Shown here: positions 11,761-22,735 of the stretch, in pieces
Numbering within the stretch: the first letter of the stretch is position 1
Layout of the letters: each line of letters opens with the position of its first letter
Position numbers and translations under genes: made by a program
NCBI RefSeq assembly: GCF_963662255.1
Contig: NC_085050.1
Span: forward strand, 20,694,131 to 20,758,130
DNA: 64,000 bases
Source: Cinclus cinclus
Taxonomy: Eukaryota; Chordata; Aves; Passeriformes; Cinclidae
Direction: 5' to 3'
The notes under the pieces: generated by a model
Told to the model about the DNA's origin: nothing
The model's input: the letters and a program-made list of their open reading frames with translations, nothing else
Databases searched by the model: none

Positions 11761-12819
11761 TGTATGGACAGATTTTGGTAGCAGGGCAGGCTACAGGGCT
11801 GGCTTCTGTGAACAGCAGCCAGAAGCTTCCCCCGTGTCTGTCAAAGCCAATTCCAGCTGTCCCTAAGATGAACCTGATGCTGGCCAAGGCTGAGCCCATC
11901 AGCAATGATGGTAGTGCCTCTGGAATAACAGATTTAAGGGAAAGAACAGCTGTCCAACATCAGCCAGAGAGCAGAGCTAGAATACGTGAGAGGAACAACT
12001 CTGCAGACACCAAAGTCAGTGGAGAAGGGGGAGGAGGTGGTGCAGGCACTGGAGCCAAGATTCCCCTGCAGCCCTTGGTGGGGACCATGGTGAGGCAGCT
12101 GTGCCCCTGCAGCCCAGGGAGGAGCACAGTGAGCAGACATCCCCGTGCTGGAGACTGTGGAAACCTGAAGGAGACAGTGACCTTGTGGGAAGTCCACACT
12201 GGAGCAGTGTCCTGGCAGGACCTGTGGGGCCAAGGAGAGAGGACCAGACTTGCTGGCAGGACCTGGGACCTTGCAGGGAAGCCATGCTGCAGCAGCCTGC
12301 TCCTGAAGGACTGCACCCTGTGGATTGAATCCATGCTGGAACAGTTTGTAAAGAACTGTCTCCTGTGGGAGGGACTCACACTGGAAAAATTCATGGAGAG
12401 CTGCCTCTGTGAGAGGAAAAAACTCTGGAGCAGGGGAGAATGTAAGGAGGGAGCAGCAGTAGAGAGAGAGTGTGATGAACTGACCACAACCAGCAGTCCC
12501 TGTCCTGCTGAGCCACTTGGGGGGAAGAAGCAGAAAAATCAGGAGGGAAGTTGAGCTGGGGAGAAAAGGAGGTGGATGGGAGAAAATGTGTTTAAAGAGT
12601 CTTTATGTCTCATTACCTTACTAATATTTGATTGCAATAAATTAAATTAATTTTCCCAACCTGAGTGTATTTTGCCTGACAGTAATTGGTGAGTGATCTC
12701 TCCCTGTCCAAGGACCTCAACCAATATCCTTTTTGTTATTTCTTCTTCCCCTGTCTAGCTGAGGGGTAACAGACCAGCTTTGGTGGGACCCTGATGTCAT
12801 CCAGGGTCAACCCACCACA
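11761..12819 (+). mobile_element. Solo LTR of an avian endogenous retrovirus (ERVL-like)
   Basis: The 1059-bp element starts with TGTATGG, ends with CCACCACA, and is flanked by an exact 5-bp duplication, tatgc. Inside are a GC-rich body with irregular repeats built around 'ctggagcag' and 'cctgtgg' (about 12,180-12,420), a polyadenylation signal AATAAA at 12,636-12,641, and a 3' part with 'gtaattggtgagtgatctct' and a terminal 'gggtcaacccaccaca', a pattern I recognise from avian ERVL-type LTRs. No internal retroviral sequence follows, so this is a solo LTR left by recombination between two LTRs. Plus orientation is set by the AATAAA and U5-like end. A 265-residue frame (11,757-12,554) crosses it but begins outside the LTR and matches no protein I know. 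Confidence 0.92.
12636..12641 (+). promoter_or_regulatory. LTR polyadenylation signal AATAAA
   Basis: This canonical hexamer lies about 180 bp before the LTR end, in the position expected for the R region. It could polyadenylate host transcripts that read into it on the plus strand. Confidence 0.6.
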
Positions 12820-12824
12820 TATGC
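12820..12824 (+). repeat. 3' target-site duplication of the solo LTR (tatgc)
   Basis: It matches 11,756-11,760 exactly and fixes the LTR boundary. Confidence 0.88.
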
Positions 12825-13352
12825 ACAATTAAACAATAAATTATTAAAATGAAATTCAGTTAAAAAAGACTTTAAAAACTGAACAATAATACATCCTCCA
12901 TCCTTCTTCCCCCCTCCCTCCCACCCCTCCCCAATTATAAGAAAATACATATTATGGCAGACTTCATTGTCATTGGGCAGAAGGAGGAATTTATGGATAC
13001 TGTTGCCAGACCTGATCCTGAGCCCATCATTCTGACTCTGGATCCTTTGCAAGCAAGGACAGTTCTCTGTACTGTTTTTGTGTGACTCCTCAGTTTCCCA
13101 TGCAGAGCAGCCAGCCCTTGCTGTTTGCTTCCACTTAGAGCAAATTGCCATCATCTCTCCCTCATTTGGCACTGGAGCAGGATGATGGCATTTATGGAGC
13201 AGGTTTCTTTGTCCTTAGTCCTGAGTTCCACCTTCATATGTTTTCTCATGAATCCACTTATTTCTCATCATCTCTCAGGCAGACTGGCAAATGTTTTTAA
13301 AATCTTTACTATGGCATTTATAGAGCTTCAACTGAAGCAGGTGAGGCCTCAT
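12825..13352. other. Unclassified moderately GC-rich segment between LTR and composite repeat
   Basis: This 530-bp stretch is richer in GC than the window average and has a C-rich tract at 12,897-12,932. A 121-residue minus-strand frame (12,807-13,172) crosses it and begins inside the segment. Its sequence has a cysteine-containing middle but no domain I recognise. A plus-strand frame at 13,125-13,355 is likewise unsupported. It could be part of the same old repeat as 13,353-13,857, since the minus-strand reading continues into it, but copy A has no matching sequence here. Confidence 0.4.
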
Positions 13353-13857
13353 TGATCACTTGGCCACCAGCCACCAACCCAAATAACATAAAACCAGCTG
13401 AAACCAAGGCAAGCCCAGACCAACCCTAACAATTCTGCACTGTCATGTCTGTGAAATGAGAGAGTTCTCCTTTGTTTTCATTTACAGCTAAGTTCTCCAT
13501 CCATTGCCTTTTTTGTTTGTTTTTTGTTTTCATTATTATTATTTCATTCACAGAATCACAGCAGTGCTGTTTGGAAATCTCTAGAAATCTTTTGATCCAG
13601 CATCCAGCCTCTAATAGAATTGTAGTCAACATGGGCTTTTAAATAGCTGTAAGTAGTGTCCCCTTTAACCTCATCTCCTTCTGACTGATCAAGGTCAGCA
13701 GGCTCAGTCTCTAGTTCTAAGTGATGGCCTTAAAGCCCCTGACCATTCACATGTGACCATGGCATTTTTTGTTCCTTTCCTTGTTTGCTGGTTTTGGCCC
13801 TGACAAATGTTTAACCCACATACACTGTGGTCACTCTTTCAGAGCAGCTCTTGAACT
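13353..13857 (-). repeat. Composite repeat, copy B (inverted partner of 1470-2173)
   Basis: Read on the minus strand, this repeats copy A in order: a block around 'aaacatttgtcagggcc', a block containing 'ccttgatcagtcagaagga', the CR1-like 3' terminus (13,540-13,630), an A-rich linker, and the 130-bp unit ending in 'ggtggccaagtgatca'. About 180 bp present in copy A are absent. Homology stops abruptly at 13,353, just after 'gtgatca'. Sequence at 13,860-14,000 still looks CR1-like on the minus strand (a 'ttcactggacactctcaagt' block), so the element may extend further. Confidence 0.72.
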
Positions 13858-14000
13858 CTACCCTTTGCATTGGAATGAATAAATCAAGGCCCCTGGGACC
13901 ACCACTGTAGTCCTTCACTGGACACTCTCAAGTGTCTCAAAAGTCCTCTTCAAGCAGAGGTTCAAATATTGTCTACTTTGGAGGGATATGGAATATTTAT
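13858..14000 (-). mobile_element. Probable CR1 continuation, minus strand
   Basis: The block at 13,893-13,985 resembles the inverted CR1 segment that codes for the late reverse-transcriptase region: 'ccaccactgtagtccttcac', then 'tggacactctc', then 'caagcagaggttcaaa'. It is strongly diverged and has no open frame. Confidence 0.5.
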
Positions 14001-15879
14001 TTTTCATTCTGTTTTTTTTCTATTTTTCATGTGAACATGCCTCATGACAATTTGTGTTCTGCGTCCTTGCAAACAGTTTCTTTCATTTCTTGATCTTCTA
14101 ACTAGCATATATAAGAAATATTGTGGGCAACTTCATTTTGAACAGACCAAGTCTAAAAGCATTCCACTGCTCTGGAAAGTGATCGCTAAGGCCTGAGCAT
14201 AATGGAACATTACTTCAATGAGTAACAAAAAGAAATTTTACATAATTTCAAAATGTTTTCTAAAGGAGCTTCAAAGGTATAGGAAATACTATTTTAAAGG
14301 AGTACTTTTGTGAAATAGTGTTTAAATTCTTAATTTTGTACAAATTTATGTTACAGTGTAGAGACCTCATGTAAAATCTACCAAACAAGTTGACTTTATT
14401 ATATGTGGTTTTTAAAATTTTATATGTCTGAGCTTTGCTAGGTATTTTTTTTCCATTTATTTGAGCTGATAAGAACAAATGTACTTCCTATAAGTAACTG
14501 CTCTTTTCCTTTTTGACCGTGAACACTAAATTTAAAAAAGAATGCCTCGATACTTATCCTTGTAAGTTTTATCTGCATTTTGAATTTGGATCTCCAGTTC
14601 TTTACAATTTGCTCCTACTGATTTCAGAGAAAAAAATAAAATTGATATATGTTATATTGCTGGGTATTAGTGTTCACATTAAAATACCCCAAAACCTAAA
14701 CCCATTGTATGCTGGGTTATAATTTCAGTATTTTAAACTTCATTATCTTTACAATTCCAGTGCAAAACATGAAAACACTACTAAACACTATATCTGAGAG
14801 TTATGCAAATGTTGGTAGTTTAGTTAAACTTTAGTTTCTCTTGTTTTTTGCTGTTTCAAGTTTTGCCTTACCTATTCCTACTATACAAACAAAGGTTTCA
14901 GTGCCTGCCCCCAAACAAGCTGCAGTCAAATGAGAAGGATGCATGAGTTTCAAAACATAATAAGAAAATTAGTTTTGTGATAAGTGTGTCAGCTTCTCTT
15001 TCAGTTTTGTACTACAAGACCAATGCATGACCAGATCATGTAATATTACTGGTAGCAAAAGGACACATTGCTTAACTAGATGAATACATGGAAAAAAAAA
15101 TCTGAGGACAGGAAGATATGGTCTTTCTTTTACATGGGTCACACAGTTTTTCAGGAACACTAGAGTAGATTTTTTACAAGATCCTTCACTAGGACAGTGC
15201 AATCCTGTCTTTTCCAGTCTATTACTAGGAACCAGAAAAAAAGTGCCTCTAAATGTTTTTTCTAATAGAAAAGCTAATCAACCTAATTAAAAAAAAGGTA
15301 ATAATATAAGAAACATTCAGTTTTCTTGAAAACAGAATAGGATTACAAAATCTGACTCATTAAAAATTTGCCTGAAGTAACTTCCTATCCTGCCTTGTCC
15401 TATAGCTGTATCAAGGGCTGTAGACAAGAGTCCTATTTGATTGATTTAACATCACCAGTGCTGTAGAGGTGCCCCAAGGAGTTAACTGAGTTTGTTAGGT
15501 GATTGCAAAGACTAAGGTCCAATAATATTTAAATGGACTTTTTCATGAATGCAAACCCTCTCATTTCTCAGGTCTCTCTATATCTGAAAATGTATTTAAC
15601 AAAATCCCATATTCTTATCTTTTCAAAAATTGCTACTTTTATTACTAAGGTGATGTGGCCGATTGTTCTCACCCAGCAGCTGAGTATCTACAGAATGACT
15701 CACCCAGTGCCCTCTCCTGTGAGCTGAAGAGAAATTTATAAAAAAAAAAAAGAGAAAAAAGAAAGAAGTTTCATGGATTGACAAAAAAAAAAAAGAAAAA
15801 AAAAAGAAGACAGTTTTAAAGGTGAAAAAACTACAAAAACTACAAATTACAAATGTGTAAGCAAATGGAAGAAGGAATT
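14001..15879. other. AT-rich sequence with an A-rich tract and a diverged short repeat
   Basis: No gene is recognised. About 14,735-14,890 is the partner of the short repeat at about 8360-8480. A purine tract of A-runs broken by G lies at 15,737-15,815. Several short open frames (14,260-14,478 minus; 14,513-14,722 plus; 14,969-15,202 minus; 15,533-15,727 plus) lack motifs and are treated as chance. Confidence 0.6.
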
Positions 15880-16390
15880 TACTCCTCACTTCCAACAGTG
15901 GATAGATGTGACCCACATCCTGGAAATCCAGGTTTTCCATACACATAACAGTTAACCATGAACGTCCACACTTACTCAAACTTTTGCTGAGCATAACATA
16001 TGGTAGGAGCACTGACTGTCCTGGCTGTCTCCTGTCTGCTTTGTTGTCCACTCAGCCTAATTATTGGATGAGAGGGCAAGCACACTGGGAAAGTAAAAAG
16101 CATTTATTGTCAACATTTTTGCTAACAAATACAAAGCACAGATCTGTATAAGGTGCTAGAAAGAAATACATTCCTACTCTGATCCAGTGAAGTCCGCACC
16201 TTTTATTCCATATCATTTGTATCATTTTCAGGCCCTGCACTGTTTAGTACATGAACCACTACCACCTTCCCTGTCTTTGATGTAACACCGTTCTCTTTGC
16301 CTGTGGTCTGCACCATGGAATGGATACCCATAAAAATTGATGCCATTTAGTCCATGGCTTGAGCTCCATCTGTTATGGTGGTCACTTGGG
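15880..16390 (-). mobile_element. Putative LTR-like retroelement remnant, minus strand
   Basis: On the minus strand this block has a GC-richer front (16,390 to 16,200), an AATAAA signal (TTTATT at 16,103-16,108), and then a 'cccagtgtgcttgccctctc' segment and a tail near 15,890. That order resembles U3-R-U5 of an avian LTR. I did not find matching TG...CA ends or a target duplication, so boundaries and class are uncertain. It abuts the CR1 tail at 16,390. Confidence 0.4.
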
Positions 16391-16636
16391 ACAGGAGAAA
16401 TAGCATAACTAGAGTTCAGCAAGAAATTCTTTATTGTGAGTGTAGTAGACACCAGGAAAGGTTTCCTAGAAACGTTGTGTATGCCCCAACTCTAGAACTG
16501 TTCAAGGCCAGATTCTATGTGGCCTTGATTAATCTGATCTAGTGGGTGACATCCCTGCCCCTGACCATTCTGACCAGGGAGGCCAGAACTAGATGATCCC
16601 TAGTGTCTCTTCCAACCTAAATCTGTGATTCTGTGA
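16390..16636 (+). mobile_element. CR1 LINE 3' end, plus strand
   Basis: This shows the typical CR1 tail in order: 'agaaattctttattgtgag', a block matching the conserved 'tgttcaaggccag' (16,498-16,512), 'gatctagtgg', then 'agaactagatgatccctag', 'cttccaacctaaa' and the terminal 'tctgtgattctgtgat'. It is 5'-truncated and noncoding. Divergence is moderate, less than in the 5.4-kb copy. Confidence 0.92.
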
Positions 16637-19600
16637 TAAAAGCTGGTATGTCAGTTTCTCCTTTCTCTGTTTTTTTTTCTATGGAGAAAGTGTGTAATGT
16701 TTATTTATAGCTGCTTAAAAATAGGTTGGTTCATTGAGTTAGGTCCCTAGGTAGATAGCTTTCATTTTGAGTAAGTTTTATTTTTTATTGTTTCAGAATT
16801 ATAACCAATTAACCTAGACTAAAATATGGAGTCCACATTATTCCTCAAATTAGTGACTTAAACCTATAGTGTTTTAAAATCCATTTTAAATTACTCTGAT
16901 GCATCTCTTTGAAAACAGTAAGCTTTCATGAACTTCATTAACAGCTTAATTATTTTCAGATTTTTTTTTTTCTTTTTCCCAGGTAAGAACCTACAGAGTT
17001 TATAAATAAGAAAGCAGTGAAAAGCTCTAAAAGTCAGAAAATATTTTTTTTTTCTGTTTTGAAGGGGTCTCAGATACAGTGATACAGTCAAAAATAAAGT
17101 TTTGAGAGAAGACAGCTATTGTTCAGGAGTCAAATGCATAGTGATTAAAAGAATCTGAAAGAGCTTCCTCACAGATAAAATTGTAGGCATAACAGGCAGG
17201 TTACAAATAATTGAAAAAGGGTCTCTAATTTAGGACAGAGAACACACAAGCAAGAATTAAAGAGAAGCTATATAAAAATCCTTGAATTATAGATTGGAAC
17301 AATGTTACTATGTCTGTGTTGCATTTAGGATATTAAAAAAAATTAAAAACTATTTTTGTTCCCCCCAAATGAACTGATACTGTATCTTCTGAAGTACTCA
17401 TAATGATCAATATTGTCAAATGCCTCATTTTTGCTAATGAGTTAAACATCAAAAAAATGTCCTCATTTCTTCTGATAAGCAGGTCCTTCCAAGCCACCTG
17501 TACTGAGATATGTAAAAGCTACATCAAAGTGATCAGTATTCATTAAGCACTTTCAGTAGTCATGCTGTTCTATATTTTTGTAGGCTATTAATACATTGAA
17601 TAATGGTAATTATCCTTTTAGTGTACTATATGGATATGAAAAACACAGCGCTCAAGATTAGTAGAGTATGATCAGCAATTCCAGGTCCCAGTGTCCCAGT
17701 TTGCATCTCAGATAAGAGCTCAAATATTTTTCTTTTACTTTTTTGTTCTTCTTTCGGGGTAATTTTGTTTTGCTTTTCCTATCATAGCACACCTGTCTTC
17801 ACTTTATATATTATCTTTTATAAGAAAGCATTACATGAACAAAAATTATTTATTCTTGCAAGCAATGTTCTGTTATAAACAATTAGTTGTTTCTATGCTA
17901 AGTTTGACTTTTTTTTTCCTTACAATCCTAATAGTTATGCAAATGAAAGAAGTTCTTATAAAGTTCTTTAAAAGTTCCTTTTAAGCTGTTTTCTTCTCAA
18001 AAACTGTGATTTGACCCTTTACTCTGTGATTCTGAATAGCACGGTTATAGATAATTTTTTGCTATTCTCTGACACAAACATTGTTGGTAGGTCTGCTGAG
18101 GAAAACAAATTGTACATTGAAGCAAAAAATTAATAGATGATAAAAGCCAGTAGAAAATTTGAAAGTCATTAGGTAGAAAACAAGTGAACACCTTTCTAAA
18201 AATAGTAATTTCACCTGATATTATGCAGAATAAATGCAGTAGATTGGAAAGGAAAACATTTTGAGATATATGTACATATATATTTTTATTTTGTATGCAA
18301 CCTTTCAAAAAAATTTACCATTTTGCTCTTTGCAGACTATTTGTAATAGAGTTGTAATTCTATAGTGAAATGTGATCTTTAGAAAAAAAATAATCATAAT
18401 AATTGCAATTTTTTAACCAGAAAAAAACTGTTTTCTAGTGCTGTGCTAATTTCTGAGACTAGCTTTTTTAAGTAGCACTATGCTGATAGACTTTCCTTCT
18501 GCCAATTAAGGACTTCACTGCTGTGCAGAGGAGCCATCTCACAGAAAGGTCTCTATGCTGATGAAATGCTTTTCATCAAGATGAAATGTATGAGAAGCAA
18601 ATTTTTAAAAGTCTTTGGGTTTGAATTTTTATTTTGTCCTGCATTTTTCTGCCCCACACATTAAAAAATAATGGGGTCTTTTTAAACAGCATCTTTTTTT
18701 CATCAATCCTTCTTCTAGGCTTGAAAATTCTTATATTGTTTAGGATCCTTACTCTGTAGCTGGTATTGCATTCAAAACCATTGTACAGGAAAAGAGAACA
18801 CACCACCTGTACAGAGCAAAGATTGTACTCAGTCTAGACCATGCTCTAATGGTATTGTAGAAGACTGTCACTACTGCCATCAAAATGGTTATACTAAAGC
18901 TTCTCACTATCTGTTTTGGAATATTCCATGGGAATGTCCCCTGGGTGCTCCAGTCTTTCTGCAGGTGCTGTTAAATCACTGTTATGCCTTTTCTCTTTCA
19001 CAAGAAGCAGCAAAAATCACATTCCCTGAGGTAGATGAGAACAAGCCACACACCCTAAAGGCCAGTAGCTTCAGGTTAACTTCAGGTAGGAATTAAAAAA
19101 ACATACCATTATCCAAAGTGTTCAAATGAAAAGGGCGTTTTCAAATACGTATGACTCAATATAAAATAAAAAAGGAATCATCAATATGAAATGTAACAGT
19201 TTGCTCCTTACTGGTTTGAAATTGGCTTTCCAGTTTCTATTAAATCTAGCTAATAAATTTATTCAGCACAGTGACCTTTGCTACCTCTGCGTGTTGCAAA
19301 TATTTTTCTGTTTCTGCATTGTTAGAGTTGTTATTTGTATCTCTGAAGATGACTAGGAAAAAAGAGGAGGAAAACATAATTGCAAAAATTCAGTTTTTAA
19401 GTCTTGCAATTATGAAAGGTCTACTCAGATAAATGCCTTTTAAAAAAGAGCTGTCATCGGAATTGTCTTTTGACATCAACAGCCTTCTAAGTTAAAAGCT
19501 AAGCTTTGTTGCAGATGCTATGAAGTCCACAGAGATGATTTTAAAGGACATTATCTTCTATAGCTATAGCATATAATGGCCACTGTTTTTCTGTATTATG

Positions 19601-20159
19601 ATCTAAAATATATGAGAGTAAATTTTTCTGTTACCCTTTCAGAGAATTATTAATCTAGGGCACCAATAAAAACGTTGTATGTGATATGACACACTGGAAA
19701 ATATTTAGCAATGCAATAGAAAAATTCATTAGAAGATACCTGCATTTAATTTTAATATATTAAGTACATTAGTACTATTGAAATCTTTGTGACTCTGTGT
19801 GCCTAAATTTCTCGTACTTTGTCAGTATTTTAATGCTGTAATTTGTACAATAGTGTTATCAAATGACTCAATATCTAAAATGTTTGGTTGTTTTGGATTT
19901 TTATTTTGACAATGAAAATTAAGAACAAAGAAATCATAATACATTTCCAAAGCGGTTTTTTTTTGTCATTAACTCACATTCTTTTGCTTATTTTGAATCT
20001 TTTCGATGTATGATACTTGTGATCAAATTTAATAGCTTACAATGAAAAGTACTTTAATATGCTTATTCAAAATAATGTTTATAGAATAAAATATCTCTGT
20101 TTGCTTATGTAATTAAAGATTTCTACACACAAACAACAACATTAAAAAAAAAACACAAA
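16637..20159. other. AT-rich sequence, no gene seen
   Basis: No gene, RNA or element is recognised in 3.5 kb. Short minus-strand frames (16,891-17,091; 18,045-18,308; 18,576-18,806) are low-complexity. A TA-rich stretch lies at 18,262-18,292. Confidence 0.65.
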
Positions 20160-21310
20160 AAACCACAAAACCCAAACCCTACAAATATGCAAAAGAACCA
20201 CAGCCGGTCAAAGAAAGCAAAAAACCTAATTAGAGCAATTGATGTGTCAATCACACTGGAGCCAAGATCCCCGTGGGCTGGAAATGAGACCGACAGATTT
20301 ATTCAAAGGAAACAGCTCTCAGGCCCTCTTTCCAAAATGAGGGTGGTCATTTCCTGGCAGTGTGGAAAATTTTATCTTATGAGGTGCAAGGGAAGGCCTG
20401 GGATTGTATAAGACTTATTGGGTGAGGTTTAGAAGATAAACCAAAGATGGGGAAAAGGAGGGAACAAAGTGGTTTGGGAAGGAAAACAGGTGCTGAAACA
20501 CATGGATAAGGAGATAAAAAGGACTGGGCTGCGTGTACATGTTGCTGATCAGAATGCTTGTCTGGCCATGCCTGCACCTCTCAGAGCAATCTGCCCTCCA
20601 TTATTAAATGTTTGTCTGGATCAAGGGATCTCTTTTGTGTATGCAGATGCATGTATGGGTGTCTGCAAGTCAGTGCCAGGTAACAGACCACGGGTCAGAG
20701 GCCATGTGTGTCTGTGGTGCCAGAGATCAGAGTATGTAGATATTGTACAGGTAGATAGCAGTGCATATTCACTAGTAAAAAGCAGACCATGGTAGCTGAC
20801 AAATAGGATAAGAGGCCTAGGAGCTGTTGTATTAAAATATTTCTAAATCTGTGTTGAATACTGGAGAGAATAAAGTCTGGGAGTTGGTTATTAGAGTGGC
20901 CAAGAAGTCCAAATCAGATCATTGGTCTCCTAATCAATGGAGAGACCTGTTTACGTGTGTCTTTGTACCTAGGGCATATGAAGATAATAACGCAAGACAT
21001 GTCTATGGAAAATATCTTTTTTATAGCTAAAATCCATTCATACCACAGAGAAGAATGGAAAGAACATGATTTCTGTATATACTGTGAGTCTCCAACTGTG
21101 AAATTGCAGCTTTCCTAGAATTAGAAATGGAAGGTGGAACTCTATGTATATATGTATGTATGTATGCATGTATATATGCATTGCATCAGGATAAAAGTTA
21201 CAATTTTTGCATCATTCGTCATATACATGTCAGGAAGCTGAGGTGGCTCTTTGAGAACACATTCTCTCTTCACTGCTTTCTTTCATCAACAACACCCACA
21301 GGTTTGTAAA
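20160..21310. other. Unclassified repeat-like patch, GC-richer than its flanks
   Basis: From about 20,200 the AT-rich background gives way to a 1.1-kb block with higher GC and few long A/T runs. It carries a TATA-like 'gagataaaaagga' (20,511-20,523), an AATAAA at about 20,870, a second 'ggataaaag' near 21,190 and a TATG/TATA tract (21,145-21,180). These features suggest an old LTR or other retroelement in plus orientation, but I found no matching ends or target duplication. Frames at 20,187-20,411 and 20,469-20,795 show no known domain. Confidence 0.4.
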
Positions 21311-22534
21311 AGCCACTCATTCACAGACTTGGCTAAACTGGATGTTAGACTTCTAAACTGAATCATACCTTAATGTAAGGGAAATTCTCCTTTGGTGTAT
21401 CTTTATTTTTGTTCACACATTTGTTATTATCAATTTAAGGCTTAGGGATTGGCGTAGAATCTAGAAAATTTGTGCATGTTTTCTACAATTGATTCTTCAC
21501 ATTACTATAAACATGTGCAGTTGCTAATAGTGATACTCTAAAACTTCTGTACTAATAAAGAATGGGGGGGGGGGGGGGATTGGTTTGGGTTTTTTTCCTA
21601 TTCTCAAATTTAACTTCCAAAGGCCTTTCCAAGAGTTTTAAAGCATTTGGTTGGATTTGTGCTTTAATTCTTTCTGAATCAGCTATCTTTTTCTGTACTC
21701 TTCTGCTGTTTAAAGATCCATAGATCCTTAGAACACTTTCTTAAGAACTGAGTAAAAAAATAACATTAATTCTCTGGAGTCATAATTACCTGGTAGAGTG
21801 CTAGGCAAAAGATTCATAAAAAATAAAGTGTTGAAGCATATCCTGCAGATTTTCAGGGTAAGAGCTACCAAAGTCAAACAGCTTTTTCCCTTTGTGTTTC
21901 CAGGAAGGGGGTGGGGTGTGGGGACATGTATTTGTCTTTTTTTCTTTTATGATATCTTTGCACTATAAATTCACAGGGATATTTCATGTGATTTTAGTGA
22001 ACTGTGATGATGTGTATTGGTATTTCACAGTATTTGTGGTATCTATATTTGAAGGAATAGCAAGAAGAAAGATTTTTACTATGTATATGTTGCAAAATTT
22101 TGTAAAGCAAAAATAATTCAATCTGCTACATTTAGGGATAAATGCAATGTTTATCTAAATGGGGATGCTGCATAGGTAGCAAATTTAATATAAGAACATT
22201 CACTGCACTGATGGACATAAAAGGAGAATTAGGCTTTTCCATGTCTTTTTTTGGCTGATATCCAGAATCAGATCTTTGAGTTCCCATGAAAAGACAGCAA
22301 ATAAAACTGAAAATATGTGCAAGGAGGGGACAAGGAGAAAGATAATACAGAATTTCTGCTAATTTTTTCTTTGCTGGTCTTTGGTTCTTTTTTTTCCCCA
22401 AAACGACTTTTCTCAAAGAATCTGGAAATAATCTTGTTTTGACTTGATTCAGAATTTTCAAGTTATGCTGTGTACAAGTTGAAGAAATATAACAGTTCCA
22501 GTTTTTCATCACCCTCATTATTTATATTTTCCCC
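21311..22534. other. AT-rich sequence with a poly-G run
   Basis: No gene is seen. A 15-base G run lies at 21,574-21,588 and is listed separately. Frames at 21,892-22,116 and 22,132-22,518 (minus) lack motifs. Confidence 0.6.
21574..21588 (+). repeat. Poly-G run, 15 bases
   Basis: This uninterrupted G homopolymer lies in an AT-rich setting. It can form G-quadruplex structures, and its length is prone to polymorphism and sequencing error. Confidence 0.9.
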
Positions 22535-22735
22535 CTTACGTCTAGTCTCAACCTACCCTCTTTTAGTTTAAAACCATAACCCCATCACTACAGGTCCTAC
22601 TGTATACTGTGTCACCATGTTTCTTATAAGCCACCTTGAATTACTGAAAGGCCACAGTCATGTCTTCCCAGAACCTTCTTTTCTCCAGGATGGACAAGCC
22701 CAACTCTCTCAGCCTCTCTCTTCTACCATACCCAA
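22535..22735 (-). mobile_element. CR1 LINE fragment, minus strand, first piece of a probable split copy
   Basis: On the minus strand this is CR1 ORF2 C-terminal to early 3' sequence. The visible blocks in window order are 'ctcaacctaccctctttta', 'ccccatcactacaggtcc', 'ttactgaaaggccacag', 'agaaccttcttttctccagg' and 'ccaactctctcagcct'. It stops at about 22,730 at a point in CR1 that is taken up again at about 24,610, so the two pieces probably belong to one insertion. The true CR1 3' end is missing at the left. Confidence 0.85.

Noticed and set aside
11960..12487. 175-codon minus-strand frame and other minus frames across the LTR
   Set aside because: They lie inside a solo LTR. Ser/Pro/Leu-rich composition reflects GC content and internal repeats.
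15623..16051. 142-codon minus-strand frame
   Set aside because: Its middle is a Phe/Ser-rich translation of the A-rich tract at 15,737-15,815. No motif.
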